NCBI GenBank assembly: GCA_964528425.1
Contig: CAZGTD010000027.1
Coordinates: forward strand, 1 to 24,394
Direction of reading: 5' to 3'
Source: UBA3263 sp964528425
Lineage (GTDB): Bacteria > Bacteroidota > Bacteroidia > Bacteroidales > Muribaculaceae
DNA: 24,394 bases
Both the position numbers and the translations under genes were made by a program. The notes beneath the pieces were generated by a model, which worked only from the letters and a program-made list of their open reading frames with translations, was not told the DNA's origin and made no database searches. Below, one piece after another: positions 7,764 through 16,361 of this stretch; position 1 is the stretch's first letter, and each line of letters begins with the position of its first letter.

Positions 7764-9073
7764 GGTTCTTTTTCCTGTTTTTGCTGACGTTGTCGCTTGC
7801 CCTGAATGCTTCTGAACTGACATTTCGCGGCAACCCGTTGCAGGCCGTGCCTGTAGAGGCTCCGGCATATTCGGGGCTTACGAAAGTGTATGTTCTCAGT
7901 TCGTTCCAAGGAGTTAAGGTTTGCTATGAATCGCAAACGGGTTCGTCAGTCAGCTGGCAGCGCTATTCGGCCTTGGGCGGTGGTTTCGCAGAGCCTGTGG
8001 CGTCGACCCAAACAGGTTCGGTCAGTACCCTCGACAACCCCGAGGGTAATATGGGATATATTGTAACTGACGGCAACACAACCTCTTATTTCTGGCTGGT
8101 TGATTATTCAGCTTATGAACCTCAGTTAACCGCCCTGACGCTTTCGGACCAGACCGATTGCTCCACTACATGGCTCGACTTTGTAGGCTCTGCGGGTCCT
8201 ATACCTTATTACGGTATCAACGGTCAGCCTCTGGAAGTTGACCGTGAATTTTCACTTAGCTACAGCACTCTCGAGTTCAGTGCCGATGACTTTGACTACA
8301 AACAGGTCGATAAGACGGAAAGTTTTGCGTCGTTGTCGAGCCGCATTCACTGTCAGCCCGCGTTATGTCAGACATCTTTTACTCTGTCTGGAGATAAATT
8401 TACCCGCATCTGGGGTCGCGATTCCGAGGTGGTTTCGCCTGTGTATGATCCGGTAACCGTCGAAGCTCAGACGCAGGCTGTGCAGCAGCAACGCGACAAT
8501 GCCAATGAGGTTAAGGTCGATGCCGCGCTCGGAGGTTCGGGTCCGGCTGAAATCACTTTTATGGCAGCGGTTACCGACGGGGCTTTATATCACGAATGGG
8601 AGCTGGCTCGCGACCCCGAGTTCAACCAAACCTTTCTGCGCTATTCCGACCTTGAATTTACGCATACATTCCGCGAACAGGGCACAACCTATGTCCGATT
8701 ACTCGTTGCCAACGATGCCGGCACTTGCGAGGCGGAAAGCGAGGTCTATACGGTTTCCATCGGTGAGTCGATGCTGAAGTGCCCCAACGCTTTTTCGCCG
8801 GGCGCTTCCGAGGGTGTCAACGATGAATGGAAAGTAAGTTACAAAAGCATAGTTGAATTCGATTGCCGGATTTTTGACCGGAGCGGTCGCCAATTAGCTC
8901 ACCTTACCGAGCCATGGCAGGGCTGGGACGGTAAAATTGCCGGTAAAACGGCTCCTTCGGGAGTATATTTCTATGTAGTCCGTGCAACCGGCGCCGATGG
9001 CAAGAAATATAAGCTTTCGGGCGACATAAATATTATCGGCTATAAAAAAACGGATGTAAATGCAACGAAGTGA
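7751..9073 (+). CDS. Secreted protein with gliding/T9SS-type C-terminal domain
   Basis: A 440-residue predicted exported protein. It has a signal peptide (MSPLRFFFLFLLTLSLALNA), an unrecognised beta-rich N-terminal half, a PKD/Ig-like module at about 255-336 (GALYHEWELARD, TYVRLLVANDAG) and a C-terminal domain at 343-430. That last domain carries CPNAFSPGASEGVNDEW, IFDRSGRQL, WDGKIAGK and PSGVYFYVV, the signature of the gliding motility-associated or type B type IX secretion C-terminal domain. Such proteins are exported by the type IX machinery or held at the cell surface. The start overlaps the previous gene and the 3' end overlaps the U32 gene by 14 bases, so it is co-translated with cytoplasmic proteins. 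The function of the N-terminal half is unknown. Confidence 0.85.
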   Translation: MSPLRFFFLFLLTLSLALNASELTFRGNPLQAVPVEAPAYSGLTKVYVLSSFQGVKVCYESQTGSSVSWQRYSALGGGFAEPVASTQTGSVSTLDNPEGNMGYIVTDGNTTSYFWLVDYSAYEPQLTALTLSDQTDCSTTWLDFVGSAGPIPYYGINGQPLEVDREFSLSYSTLEFSADDFDYKQVDKTESFASLSSRIHCQPALCQTSFTLSGDKFTRIWGRDSEVVSPVYDPVTVEAQTQAVQQQRDNANEVKVDAALGGSGPAEITFMAAVTDGALYHEWELARDPEFNQTFLRYSDLEFTHTFREQGTTYVRLLVANDAGTCEAESEVYTVSIGESMLKCPNAFSPGASEGVNDEWKVSYKSIVEFDCRIFDRSGRQLAHLTEPWQGWDGKIAGKTAPSGVYFYVVRATGADGKKYKLSGDINIIGYKKTDVNATK

Positions 9074-10301
9074 CTTTGAAATTATGGCTCCCGTAGGGTC
9101 CTGGGAATCGCTCAGGGCCGCAATCAATGCCGGAGCCGATGCTGTATATTTCGGCATACAGGGTCTGAACATGCGTTCGCGTGCTGCTGTGAACTTCACC
9201 ATTGATGATTTGCAATCCATAGCTTCGGAGTGTAACGAAAAGGGAGTTAAGACCTACCTTACGGTCAACACCATTATGTATGATTCCGATCTGCCGGTTA
9301 TGCGTTCAATTGTGGATGCTGCGGCCAATGCCGGCATATCGGCGATAATCGCAGCCGATATCGCTGCCATTACCTATGCGCGCAGCCGCGGAGTCGAAGT
9401 TCATATTTCAACTCAGGCAAACATATCGAACACTGAGGCCGCCAGGTTTTATGCCCGCTGGGCCGATACTGTTGTTCTGGCCCGCGAACTGAATCTCGAC
9501 CAGGTAGCCGCGATTTCAAAGGCCATTGTCAACGAGCCTATTACCGGGCCCAAGGGAGAGCCGGTTAAGATTGAAATGTTCTGCCACGGCGCTCTCTGTA
9601 TGGCGGTTTCCGGCAAATGCTATCTCAGCCTTCACGAGCGAAACACCTCGGCTAACCGAGGCGCTTGTGCGCAAATCTGCCGGCGCGGCTACACCGTTAC
9701 CGACCGTGAAACAGGCGATCAGCTTGAAATCGACGATCAATATATAATGTCGCCCAAAGATATGAAAACCATTCACTTCCTCGACCGGATGGTGGAGGCC
9801 GGAGTGCGAGTGTTTAAAATCGAAGGACGTGCACGCGGCCCCGAGTATGTAAGCGAAGCGGTAAGCTGCTATTCCGAAGCTCTTGAGGCAATATGCAGCG
9901 GCACCTACGACGGCGAAAAAGTTAAAGAGTGGGACGAACGTCTGGCCCGTATCTTCAATCGCGGTTATTGGGACGGCTACTATCTGGGGCAGCGTTTGGG
10001 CGAATGGAGCGGCCATTACGGTTCGTCGGCCACGCGTACCAAGCGTTATTGCGCCCGCTGCACCAAGTATTTTTCGCGACTCGGTGTCGGCGAGTTTTTA
10101 GTGGAGGCCGGAGAGGTTAACGTTGGTGACGAAATCGTAATTATCGGTCCGACAACCGGTGCGCTGATAACCGACATTGAAGAAATCCATCTTGATTCCG
10201 GCCCGTCACCCAAGGCGACGAAGGGCCAGGTTTTTGCAATTAAGGTGCCTGAAAAAGTCCGGCTGTCCGACCGACTGTATATTTGGGAAAAGAATGAATA
10301 G
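9060..10301 (+). CDS. trhP: Peptidase U32 family protein, TrhP-type tRNA hydroxylation protein
   Basis: A 413-residue cytoplasmic protein of the collagenase-like U32 family. The TIM-barrel start (IMAPVGSWESLRAAINAGADAVYFG) and the family signature EMFCHGALCMAVSGKCYLS (172-190) are clear. Conserved cysteines at 175, 180, 187, 203 and 207 fit an iron-sulfur site. In E. coli and B. subtilis, TrhP-type members are needed for prephenate-dependent 5-hydroxyuridine formation in tRNA; related members act on 23S rRNA (RlhA) or ubiquinone, so the symbol is the most likely choice rather than proven. The length of about 410 residues fits the short bacterial YegQ type. The ATG overlaps the previous stop by 14 bases. 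Confidence 0.85.
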   Translation: MQRSDFEIMAPVGSWESLRAAINAGADAVYFGIQGLNMRSRAAVNFTIDDLQSIASECNEKGVKTYLTVNTIMYDSDLPVMRSIVDAAANAGISAIIAADIAAITYARSRGVEVHISTQANISNTEAARFYARWADTVVLARELNLDQVAAISKAIVNEPITGPKGEPVKIEMFCHGALCMAVSGKCYLSLHERNTSANRGACAQICRRGYTVTDRETGDQLEIDDQYIMSPKDMKTIHFLDRMVEAGVRVFKIEGRARGPEYVSEAVSCYSEALEAICSGTYDGEKVKEWDERLARIFNRGYWDGYYLGQRLGEWSGHYGSSATRTKRYCARCTKYFSRLGVGEFLVEAGEVNVGDEIVIIGPTTGALITDIEEIHLDSGPSPKATKGQVFAIKVPEKVRLSDRLYIWEKNE

Positions 10302-10914
10302 GACTCCTGACGCCATACTTTTTGATCTCGATGGGGTATTGATTGACTCCGAGGGACTCTATACCCGTTTCTGGGATGAAACCGAAGCCCTTTATCCTAC
10401 CGGCATCCCCAACTTTGCCCGAGCCATCAAGGGCACGAATCTCGACTCCATAATGAAGCTGTTCAAACCCGAAGAGCGCAACGATATTATGAACCGCATT
10501 CTCGACTTCGATTCCAAGTTGCAATATCCGATGTTTGATGGCGCGTTAGAGCTTCTTAATCTTTTGAGTCAGCGCGGTATTCCGGCTGCTTTGGTAACTT
10601 CGTCCAATCCCGAAAAAATGGAGCAGCTCGCCCGGCAATATCCCGATTTTCTGCAGCGCTTTGCGGCCGTTGTCAATGGCTCGATGGTCAGCCGCGGCAA
10701 ACCCGACCCCGAGGGTTATTTGCTTGCTGCAAAAATGCTTGGCAAGGAGCCTGAGAAATGCGTGGTTGTTGAAGATTCCCTGCAAGGCATCCGTGCCGGC
10801 CGCGCAGCCGGTTGCGAGGTTTGGGGGCTGACAACCACTTTGCCTATTGAAACCATTGCTCCGGAGGCGAATTTTACGTTCAATAATATCCGCGAGGTTG
10901 TCAACTCATTATGA
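10294..10914 (+). CDS. HAD family hydrolase, beta-phosphoglucomutase-like
   Basis: A 206-residue cytoplasmic HAD-superfamily phosphatase or mutase. The nucleophile motif FDLDGVLIDSEG gives Asp11 and Asp13, motif II is VTSSNP (101-106), motif III is Lys136 in GKPDPEGY, and motif IV is VVEDSLQGI with Glu160-Asp161. The helical cap between motifs I and II (20-90) is the C1 type of the PGM/phosphatase group, and the substrate cannot be read from sequence. The ATG at 10294 was chosen because the longer reading frame (from 10177) lies wholly inside the U32 gene upstream and lacks homology; the chosen start overlaps the U32 stop by 8 bases. Confidence 0.9.
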   Translation: MNRTPDAILFDLDGVLIDSEGLYTRFWDETEALYPTGIPNFARAIKGTNLDSIMKLFKPEERNDIMNRILDFDSKLQYPMFDGALELLNLLSQRGIPAALVTSSNPEKMEQLARQYPDFLQRFAAVVNGSMVSRGKPDPEGYLLAAKMLGKEPEKCVVVEDSLQGIRAGRAAGCEVWGLTTTLPIETIAPEANFTFNNIREVVNSL

Positions 10915-11861
10915 GCGCCGGATGGACCATACGCCGCTATTCGTCTGATGACGCTTTGGCATGGGATCGCTTTGTTGACGAATCCCGTCAGGGTACTTTT
11001 CTTCACCGACGCGGCTATATGGACTATCATTCCGACCGGTTTGACGATTTCAGCCTGATTGCCTTCAAGGGCGATAAAGTTGCCGCATTGCTTCCGGCAA
11101 ACAGGGTAGGGCAGACGCTTTATTCCCACCAAGGACTTACCTACGGTGGTTGGCTGACACCAAGGAGCCATTTCGACGGCGACGACATGCTTGCCCTTTT
11201 CGACTGTTGGATTCAGTTTTTGCGCTCCGAGGGGTATGAACGGGTAGTTTACAAGCCGGTTCCGCATATTTACCATTCCTTGCCTGCCGAAGAAGATATT
11301 TATGCCCTCTATCGCTTTGGCGCCGGGCAGGAGTCGGTGCAACTTTCGTCGGCAATACTTTTGGCCGACAATCCAGGCTTTAATTCCCAGCAAATACGCA
11401 ATCTCAAGCGCTCAGCGGCTAAGAATATTCGCGTATGGGAAACCGACGATGCCGCTGCAATTATAGGCATGGTCAACGATTGTTTACAAGAACGCCATAG
11501 CACTAAGGCTGTTCATTCTGCTGAGGAACTTCAGTTATTGCATAATCGTTTTCCTAATCAGATAAGGTTCTTTCTTTGTGGCCATGACGGTGAGGCCGAA
11601 GCCGCAGTTTGTGTTTACGATACCGGCATCGTGGCCCATAGCCAGTACATTGCAACTACTTCCGACGGCCGAGCCGACGGCGCCTTGGCGTTCCTGTTCA
11701 ACTATTTGATAAACACCGAATTCTCCGCCCGTCGATATTTTGACTTCGGCACGAGCAACGAACAGGGAGGCCTTATTCTCAATTCCGGCCTCAACCACCA
11801 GAAAGCGGGACTCGGCGGCCGCGGCATCGCCTATCCAATCTATTCGCTGAAGTTTCTGTAA
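10911..11861 (+). CDS. FemAB/GNAT-like acyltransferase family protein
   Basis: A 316-residue protein with the two-lobed GNAT-like layout of FemAB-related proteins. The N-terminal lobe contains FVDESRQGTFLHRRGYMDYH (22-41) and HQGLTYGGW, typical of a Bacteroidetes family annotated as GNAT N-acetyltransferase. The C-terminal lobe contains AAVCVYDTGIVAHSQYIAT and FDFGTSNEQGGLILNSGL. Proteins of this fold move acyl or aminoacyl groups, often in cell-wall or surface polysaccharide synthesis; the substrate here is unknown. It overlaps the HAD gene by ATGA and is last in the operon. Confidence 0.75.
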   Translation: MSAGWTIRRYSSDDALAWDRFVDESRQGTFLHRRGYMDYHSDRFDDFSLIAFKGDKVAALLPANRVGQTLYSHQGLTYGGWLTPRSHFDGDDMLALFDCWIQFLRSEGYERVVYKPVPHIYHSLPAEEDIYALYRFGAGQESVQLSSAILLADNPGFNSQQIRNLKRSAAKNIRVWETDDAAAIIGMVNDCLQERHSTKAVHSAEELQLLHNRFPNQIRFFLCGHDGEAEAAVCVYDTGIVAHSQYIATTSDGRADGALAFLFNYLINTEFSARRYFDFGTSNEQGGLILNSGLNHQKAGLGGRGIAYPIYSLKFL

Positions 11862-11870
11862 TACTGAAAA

Positions 11871-11917
11871 CTCCTGTCCTCCGGGTATTTTATACAGGAG
11901 TGCAGGAGTAACAGGAG
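11871..11917 (+). terminator. Inverted repeat with triple CAGGAG between convergent genes
   Basis: CTCCTGT at 11871-11877 can pair with ACAGGAG at 11894-11900 across a 16-base loop, or with the further copies at 11903-11908 (CAGGAG) and 11911-11917 (ACAGGAG). The three copies lie 8 bases apart. There is no clean T-run, so this may be a weak bidirectional terminator for the five-gene operon and the facing barrel gene rather than a standard one. Confidence 0.35.
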
Positions 11918-11932
11918 CGGGGATAAACCTCG

Positions 11933-12481
11933 TTAGAAGCTATATTTTGCGCCGACTTGAATCAGACCTTGAGCACCGAAGCCGAGTTCACCGAAGATTG
12001 CGGCGTGGGGCATAAATTCAACTTCTGCACCAATGGGCGAAACCTGGAATGCAAAATAGCCCTTATTGTAAGATTCAAGATATTTAGGCATCATGTGCGA
12101 AACAACAATGCCGACACCGGCGTGGCCGTAGAGTTTCACGATTGAGTTCTGATAGTAGTCAGCCTTTACGTTAAGAAGAATAGTGTGGTATCCCACCTTG
12201 CTTTTTAGGTCATAAGTACCGAGACCGGGAATTTCATAACCGGCGGCAGGGGTGAAAGCGCTTGAGTAAGAATAGCTCGGGCCAACTTTAATGCCCTTGA
12301 CAACGGGAATGTAGAGACCGAAGTTGACGCCACCCCAGGCGGTGTTGACCTTAGAGAAGCCTTTGTGGCAGTTCATTGCATCCATCTGAGTGTAAGCGCC
12401 ATAGCTAACGGTAACTTCTTGTGCTTGAGCGCCAAGTGCTGCTGCAGCAGCCACGAACAGGGTGATAAATAATTTTTTCAT
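11933..12481 (-). CDS. Small outer-membrane beta-barrel protein
   Basis: A 182-residue predicted outer-membrane protein. It begins with a clean signal peptide (MKKLFITLFVAAAAALGAQAQ) and continues with alternating strands such as VNFGLYIPVVKGIKVGP, TILLNVKADYY and AIFGELGFGAQG, and it ends in AKYSF, the terminal-Phe signal used for barrel insertion. The size fits an eight-stranded barrel. The ATG at 12481 was chosen because the upstream extension to 12592 has no signal peptide and would run into the dxr gene. The upstream region has CAAACCGTA (12525-12533), only a near match to a minus-strand -7 box. It is divergent from dxr; ligand and role are unknown. Confidence 0.85.
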   Translation of the reverse strand: MKKLFITLFVAAAAALGAQAQEVTVSYGAYTQMDAMNCHKGFSKVNTAWGGVNFGLYIPVVKGIKVGPSYSYSSAFTPAAGYEIPGLGTYDLKSKVGYHTILLNVKADYYQNSIVKLYGHAGVGIVVSHMMPKYLESYNKGYFAFQVSPIGAEVEFMPHAAIFGELGFGAQGLIQVGAKYSF

Positions 12482-12543
12482 ACGATAAATAGTTAGAAAT
12501 GATTTAATTTTTATAACTATATAACAAACCGTAGTAAAAATAG

Positions 12544-12574
12544 TTGGGGAATTTCGAAAAAAGTTGTAACTTTG
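12544..12574 (+). promoter_or_regulatory. Promoter of dxr operon
   Basis: TTG at 12544-12546, 20 bases and TAACTTTG at 12567-12574 fit the Bacteroidetes consensus. The spacer carries TTTCGAAA at 12552-12559. Only nine bases lie between the -7 box and the ATG at 12584, so the transcript should have almost no leader. This also decides the dxr start: the in-frame TTG at 12572 is part of the -7 box itself. Confidence 0.75.
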
Positions 12575-12583
12575 CGAGAAGTT

Positions 12584-13747
12584 ATGAACCAATCGAGAAA
12601 GAAAATTGCAATCTTAGGCTCCACGGGGTCTATAGGCAGGCAGACTTTAGATATAATCGGACGAAATCCGGAACTGTTTGAAGCTACGGTGCTCATTGGC
12701 GGAAGCCGTGTGGAGGCCTTGGCTGAGCAGGCCCTTCGCTACCGTCCGCGGCGAGTGGTTATTGCCGATCCGGCGAAATATAACGAGCTTCAGCGGCTTA
12801 TGGCCGGTTCAGGCATAGCTGTTAGCGCAGGCGAAGACGCAATTCTTGCCGAGATGGAGGCCGATGATGTCGATATGGTCGTAACGGCAACCGTTGGTTA
12901 CTCCGGACTGATGCCGACGCTGCGAGCCATAAAGGCCAACAAGGACATTGCACTGGCAAATAAAGAAACTCTTGTTGTTGCCGGCGAACTGGTCACCGAG
13001 GCCCTGAAAACTTCGGAAACGAAGGTTATTCCCGTTGATTCGGAGCATTCGGCTATTTATCAGTGTCTGCAGGGAGAAGATTCCTCGCGCATAAAGAGTA
13101 TCATAATTACTGCGAGCGGCGGCCCGTTCAGAACTTTGCCGGCTGAAGCGCTTGCTACAGTAACGGCCGATCAGGCACTGAAGCATCCGAATTGGGACAT
13201 GGGTGCGAAAATCACTATCGATTCCGCAACGATGCTCAACAAAGCCTTTGAGATTATTGAAGCCAAATGGCTTTTCGGAGTGAAGCCCGAGCAGATTATG
13301 GCCGTTGTTCACCCCCAAAGCATTGTTCACTCAATGGTTGAGTTCACTGACGGTGCGGTTAAAGCCCAGCTTGGAATCCCCGACATGCACCTCCCCATCA
13401 GTTATGCACTGGGCATGCGCCGGCGCCTTGCAACCGGAGAGCGGCCGATGACCATTGCCGACTATGCAACGTTGACTTTCGAACTTCCCGACGAAAGCAA
13501 ATTCCCCTGCATCGGACTGGCCGGATACTCGTTGCGGCGGGGCGGTAATACCGCTTGCGTTGTAAATGCCGCTAACGAAATCGTTAATCTTGCTTTCCGG
13601 CGCGGCAAAGTGGGCTTCAACGATATTTATCGTGTAATTACCGAAACCGTCAGCCGGGCAGAATTTATTGCTCATCCTACCCTTGACGACTATGTTGAAT
13701 CCAATCTTCAGGCCCGTTCTATAGCCGAAGAAATAATTGGCAAATAA
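12584..13747 (+). CDS. dxr: 1-deoxy-D-xylulose 5-phosphate reductoisomerase
   Basis: A 387-residue cytoplasmic enzyme that converts DXP to 2-C-methyl-D-erythritol 4-phosphate with NADPH, the committed step of the MEP isoprenoid pathway. The NADPH site GSTGSIGRQTLD (12-23), ALANKETLV (123-131), the metal ligands Asp152 and Glu154 in PVDSEHSAIYQCL and Glu223 after LNKAF, the flexible-loop HPNWDMG (201-207) and HPQSIVHSMVEF are all present. Length is normal. The start at 12584 is preferred to the upstream TTG because that codon lies in the promoter. It heads the seven-gene operon and its stop overlaps rseP by one base (TAATG). Confidence 0.97.
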   Translation: MNQSRKKIAILGSTGSIGRQTLDIIGRNPELFEATVLIGGSRVEALAEQALRYRPRRVVIADPAKYNELQRLMAGSGIAVSAGEDAILAEMEADDVDMVVTATVGYSGLMPTLRAIKANKDIALANKETLVVAGELVTEALKTSETKVIPVDSEHSAIYQCLQGEDSSRIKSIIITASGGPFRTLPAEALATVTADQALKHPNWDMGAKITIDSATMLNKAFEIIEAKWLFGVKPEQIMAVVHPQSIVHSMVEFTDGAVKAQLGIPDMHLPISYALGMRRRLATGERPMTIADYATLTFELPDESKFPCIGLAGYSLRRGGNTACVVNAANEIVNLAFRRGKVGFNDIYRVITETVSRAEFIAHPTLDDYVESNLQARSIAEEIIGK

Positions 13748-15177
13748 TGGAAGTATTTCTAATTAAGGCCCTGCAGCTCATCCTGGCGCTATCGCTGCTG
13801 GTAATCGTTCATGAGTTCGGCCACTATATTTTTGCACGGATATTCGGTATCCGTGTTGAAAAATTCTTTTTGTTTTTCAATCCTCGATTTTCGATTCTGC
13901 GCTATATTCCGGCCCGTGGACGTTTGGAATTGTTCACCTGGATGGATAAGGAAGAGAAACCCCATCCGCTGATTTCAATCAATGCCGGCCAGGACTATGA
14001 AAAGACAGGTAAAAAAGTTCCGGCCTGGAAACAGACAATTTACGGTATCGGCTGGGTGCCCCTCGGCGGTTATTGCGCGATTGCCGGAATGATAGATGAA
14101 ACGCAAGATAAGGAGAAACTCGCAGCCGAACCCCAGGATTGGGAATTCCGAACCAAACCTGCGTGGCAGCGTTTGCTGGTAATGACCGGTGGCGTATTGT
14201 TTAATTTCCTTGCGGCCATTATTATTTATATCGGCATAACGTTTCATTGGGGCGAGGAGTGCATCCGCTTCCGCGATGCCTATGCCGGCATGGAGTTCGT
14301 GCCAACGGCCATAGAGGCCGGTTTCCGCAACGGCGATATACCACTTATGGCCGATGGCAAGGAGGTTGATGCCGATACTCCGAATGTAATGCCGGTTCTG
14401 GCTCAGGCGCATACTGTTTCCGTGCTTCGCAACGGCCGCGACACTGTCAACATCGAGCTGCCCGATAATTTCGTTATGCTCATCAATAAGGATAAAGGCT
14501 TCTTTACTTATAGGATACCTGTTGTTGTCAGTGAGCCAATCAAGGGTGAACCTGCGGCTGAAGCAGGCCTTGAAAAGGGCGACCGCATCGTTGCGGTCGG
14601 CGATAGCCTGACGCCGGTATTTAATGAACTTACACGCGCGTTGACGGCTTATGGCGGTCGGCCTACACCGATAAAAATTATTCGCGACGGCCGCGAACTT
14701 GAGCTGACGGCAACTCCGACTAAAGCCGGTAAACTCGGTTTTACGCTGGCGCCTCCAAATGAAATTTACCCCGTGTTCCGTAAAAGTTACGGCCTGTTTG
14801 AATCAGTGCCTGCCGGATGGAATCTCGGCACTTCAACTCTTGGCAACTATGTCAAGTCAATGAGCCATGTGTTCAGCAAAGAAGGAGCTGAAAGCCTGGG
14901 TGGCTTCGGAGCTCTGGGCAGTATGTTCCCCGAGCGTTGGAACTGGATGAGTTTCTGGTATCTTACGGCTTTCTTGAGCATTGCGCTGGCCTTTATGAAC
15001 ATTCTGCCGATTCCCGCGCTGGATGGCGGCCATGTGTTGTTCCTGCTTTATGAAGTATTTACCCGCAGGAAGCCGTCTGACCGTTTCCTGGAGGTGGCCC
15101 AGACTATTGGCATGTTCTTCTTGTTCGCTTTGCTGCTTTTTGCAAACCTAAACGATATAATTAGATTTTTCAAATGA
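13747..15177 (+). CDS. rseP: Site-2 protease RseP family zinc metalloprotease
   Basis: A 476-residue inner-membrane intramembrane protease. The catalytic HEFGH is at 22-26 in the first membrane segment, and the second zinc-binding motif NILPIPALDGGH (418-429, Asp426) lies in a late segment. Membrane segments are seen at about 8-28, 148-166, 405-422 and 450-468. Two periplasmic PDZ-like regions lie between: a degenerate one (180-240) and a clear one (265-330, with GEPAAEAGLEKGDRIVAVG). The family cleaves membrane-bound anti-sigma factors and remnant signal peptides; the target here is unknown. The pairing with dxr is widespread in bacteria. Confidence 0.95.
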   Translation: MEVFLIKALQLILALSLLVIVHEFGHYIFARIFGIRVEKFFLFFNPRFSILRYIPARGRLELFTWMDKEEKPHPLISINAGQDYEKTGKKVPAWKQTIYGIGWVPLGGYCAIAGMIDETQDKEKLAAEPQDWEFRTKPAWQRLLVMTGGVLFNFLAAIIIYIGITFHWGEECIRFRDAYAGMEFVPTAIEAGFRNGDIPLMADGKEVDADTPNVMPVLAQAHTVSVLRNGRDTVNIELPDNFVMLINKDKGFFTYRIPVVVSEPIKGEPAAEAGLEKGDRIVAVGDSLTPVFNELTRALTAYGGRPTPIKIIRDGRELELTATPTKAGKLGFTLAPPNEIYPVFRKSYGLFESVPAGWNLGTSTLGNYVKSMSHVFSKEGAESLGGFGALGSMFPERWNWMSFWYLTAFLSIALAFMNILPIPALDGGHVLFLLYEVFTRRKPSDRFLEVAQTIGMFFLFALLLFANLNDIIRFFK

Positions 15178-16361
15178 GTTACCCGGCAATAATTCTTAAA
15201 CGAGGAAAAGAGGATTCGCTGCGCCGTTTCCATCCGTGGGTGTTTTCCGGCGCCGTTGCCACGATGCCCGCGGATATTGAGGAGGGTGACGTTGTTGAAG
15301 TGCGCTCGTCGGCCGGCGATCTGCTTGGAATCGGCCACTACCAGATCGGTAGCATAGTCGTGCGCATGCTTGAGTTTGGTCGCTCGCGCGCAATTGACCA
15401 TGAGTTTTTCACGGAGCGTCTTACCGCTGCCTATGAGTTGCGCAGAGACTTGAACCTTATCCGGCCAGACAATAATGCTTACAGGCTGGTTCATGGCGAG
15501 GGTGATTTCCTTCCCGGGCTGGTGGTGGATATTTATGGTCCGACGGCCGTAGTGCAGGCCCATTCGCCGGGCATGCACTTCTGTCGCGACATCATCGCTC
15601 ATGCACTGACCGAAATTCCGGGTTTGCCCGTAACCAACGTTTATTATAAATCTGAAACCACGTTGCCGTATAAGGCTCATCTTGATCCTCAGAATGAATA
15701 TATCATCGGCAGTTATGCGGGAAGCGTTGCCGTGGAAAACGGTCTGAGTTTCAATATTGACTGGCTACGCGGCCAAAAAACCGGATTTTTTGTTGACCAG
15801 CGCGATAATCGCTCGTTGCTTCAGCACTATAGCGCTGGCCGCAAGGTCCTTAACATGTTCTGCTACACCGGCGGTTTTTCAGTATATGCGCTGCGCGGCG
15901 GTGCAAAGCTGGTCCATTCCGTCGATTCCTCGGGTAAGGCCGTGGAGCTGACCAGGGCCAACGTAGAAATGAACTTTCCGGAGGCTGAAAACCACGAAGC
16001 GTTTGCCGTTGATGCCTTTAAATTTCTTGCCGAAATTGAAAAAGGCCGTTATGACCTTATAATTCTTGACCCGCCGGCGTTTGCCAAACATCGCAGCGCC
16101 CTGCGCAACGCGCTGATAGGCTACCGAAGGCTCAATGCCCGCGCCATAGAGCAGATTGCTCCGGGGGGCATACTCTTTACTTTCAGCTGTTCGCAGGCTG
16201 TGAGTCGCGAGCAATTCCGTCTGGCAGTTTTTACGGCTGCTGCTCAAACCGGGCGTAAGGTGCGCATTCTCCATCAGCTCACTCAGCCCGCCGACCATCC
16301 GATAAATATTTACCACCCCGAAGGCGAATACCTGAAGGGACTAATACTTCAAGTAGAATGA
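15174..16361 (+). CDS. rlmI: RlmI-like SAM-dependent rRNA (cytosine-C5) methyltransferase
   Basis: A 395-residue cytoplasmic methyltransferase. The N-terminal 75 residues form a PUA RNA-binding domain (RFHPWVFSGAV), the middle has GQKTGFFVDQRDNR (200-213), a hallmark of the RlmI/YccW family, and the catalytic domain has SAM motif I VLNMFCYTGGFS (225-236), motif IV LDPPAFAK (298-305) and TFSCS with Cys339, the likely nucleophile. E. coli RlmI methylates C1962 of 23S rRNA; the same target is inferred. It overlaps rseP by ATGA and the next gene by ATGA. Confidence 0.9.
   Translation: MSYPAIILKRGKEDSLRRFHPWVFSGAVATMPADIEEGDVVEVRSSAGDLLGIGHYQIGSIVVRMLEFGRSRAIDHEFFTERLTAAYELRRDLNLIRPDNNAYRLVHGEGDFLPGLVVDIYGPTAVVQAHSPGMHFCRDIIAHALTEIPGLPVTNVYYKSETTLPYKAHLDPQNEYIIGSYAGSVAVENGLSFNIDWLRGQKTGFFVDQRDNRSLLQHYSAGRKVLNMFCYTGGFSVYALRGGAKLVHSVDSSGKAVELTRANVEMNFPEAENHEAFAVDAFKFLAEIEKGRYDLIILDPPAFAKHRSALRNALIGYRRLNARAIEQIAPGGILFTFSCSQAVSREQFRLAVFTAAAQTGRKVRILHQLTQPADHPINIYHPEGEYLKGLILQVE

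Noticed and set aside
7341..7868. 175-codon minus-strand frame over the HU/SPOR and secreted-protein genes
   Set aside because: Low-complexity translation rich in Gly/Arg/Ser, no promoter, and both genes on the plus strand have clear domains.
10177..10293. 39-residue N-terminal extension of the HAD hydrolase
   Set aside because: It lies entirely within the U32 gene in another frame and precedes the usual HAD start; the ATG at 10294 fits the family.
12482..12592. 37-residue N-terminal extension of the outer-membrane barrel protein
   Set aside because: It would bury the signal peptide and overlap the dxr promoter and start.
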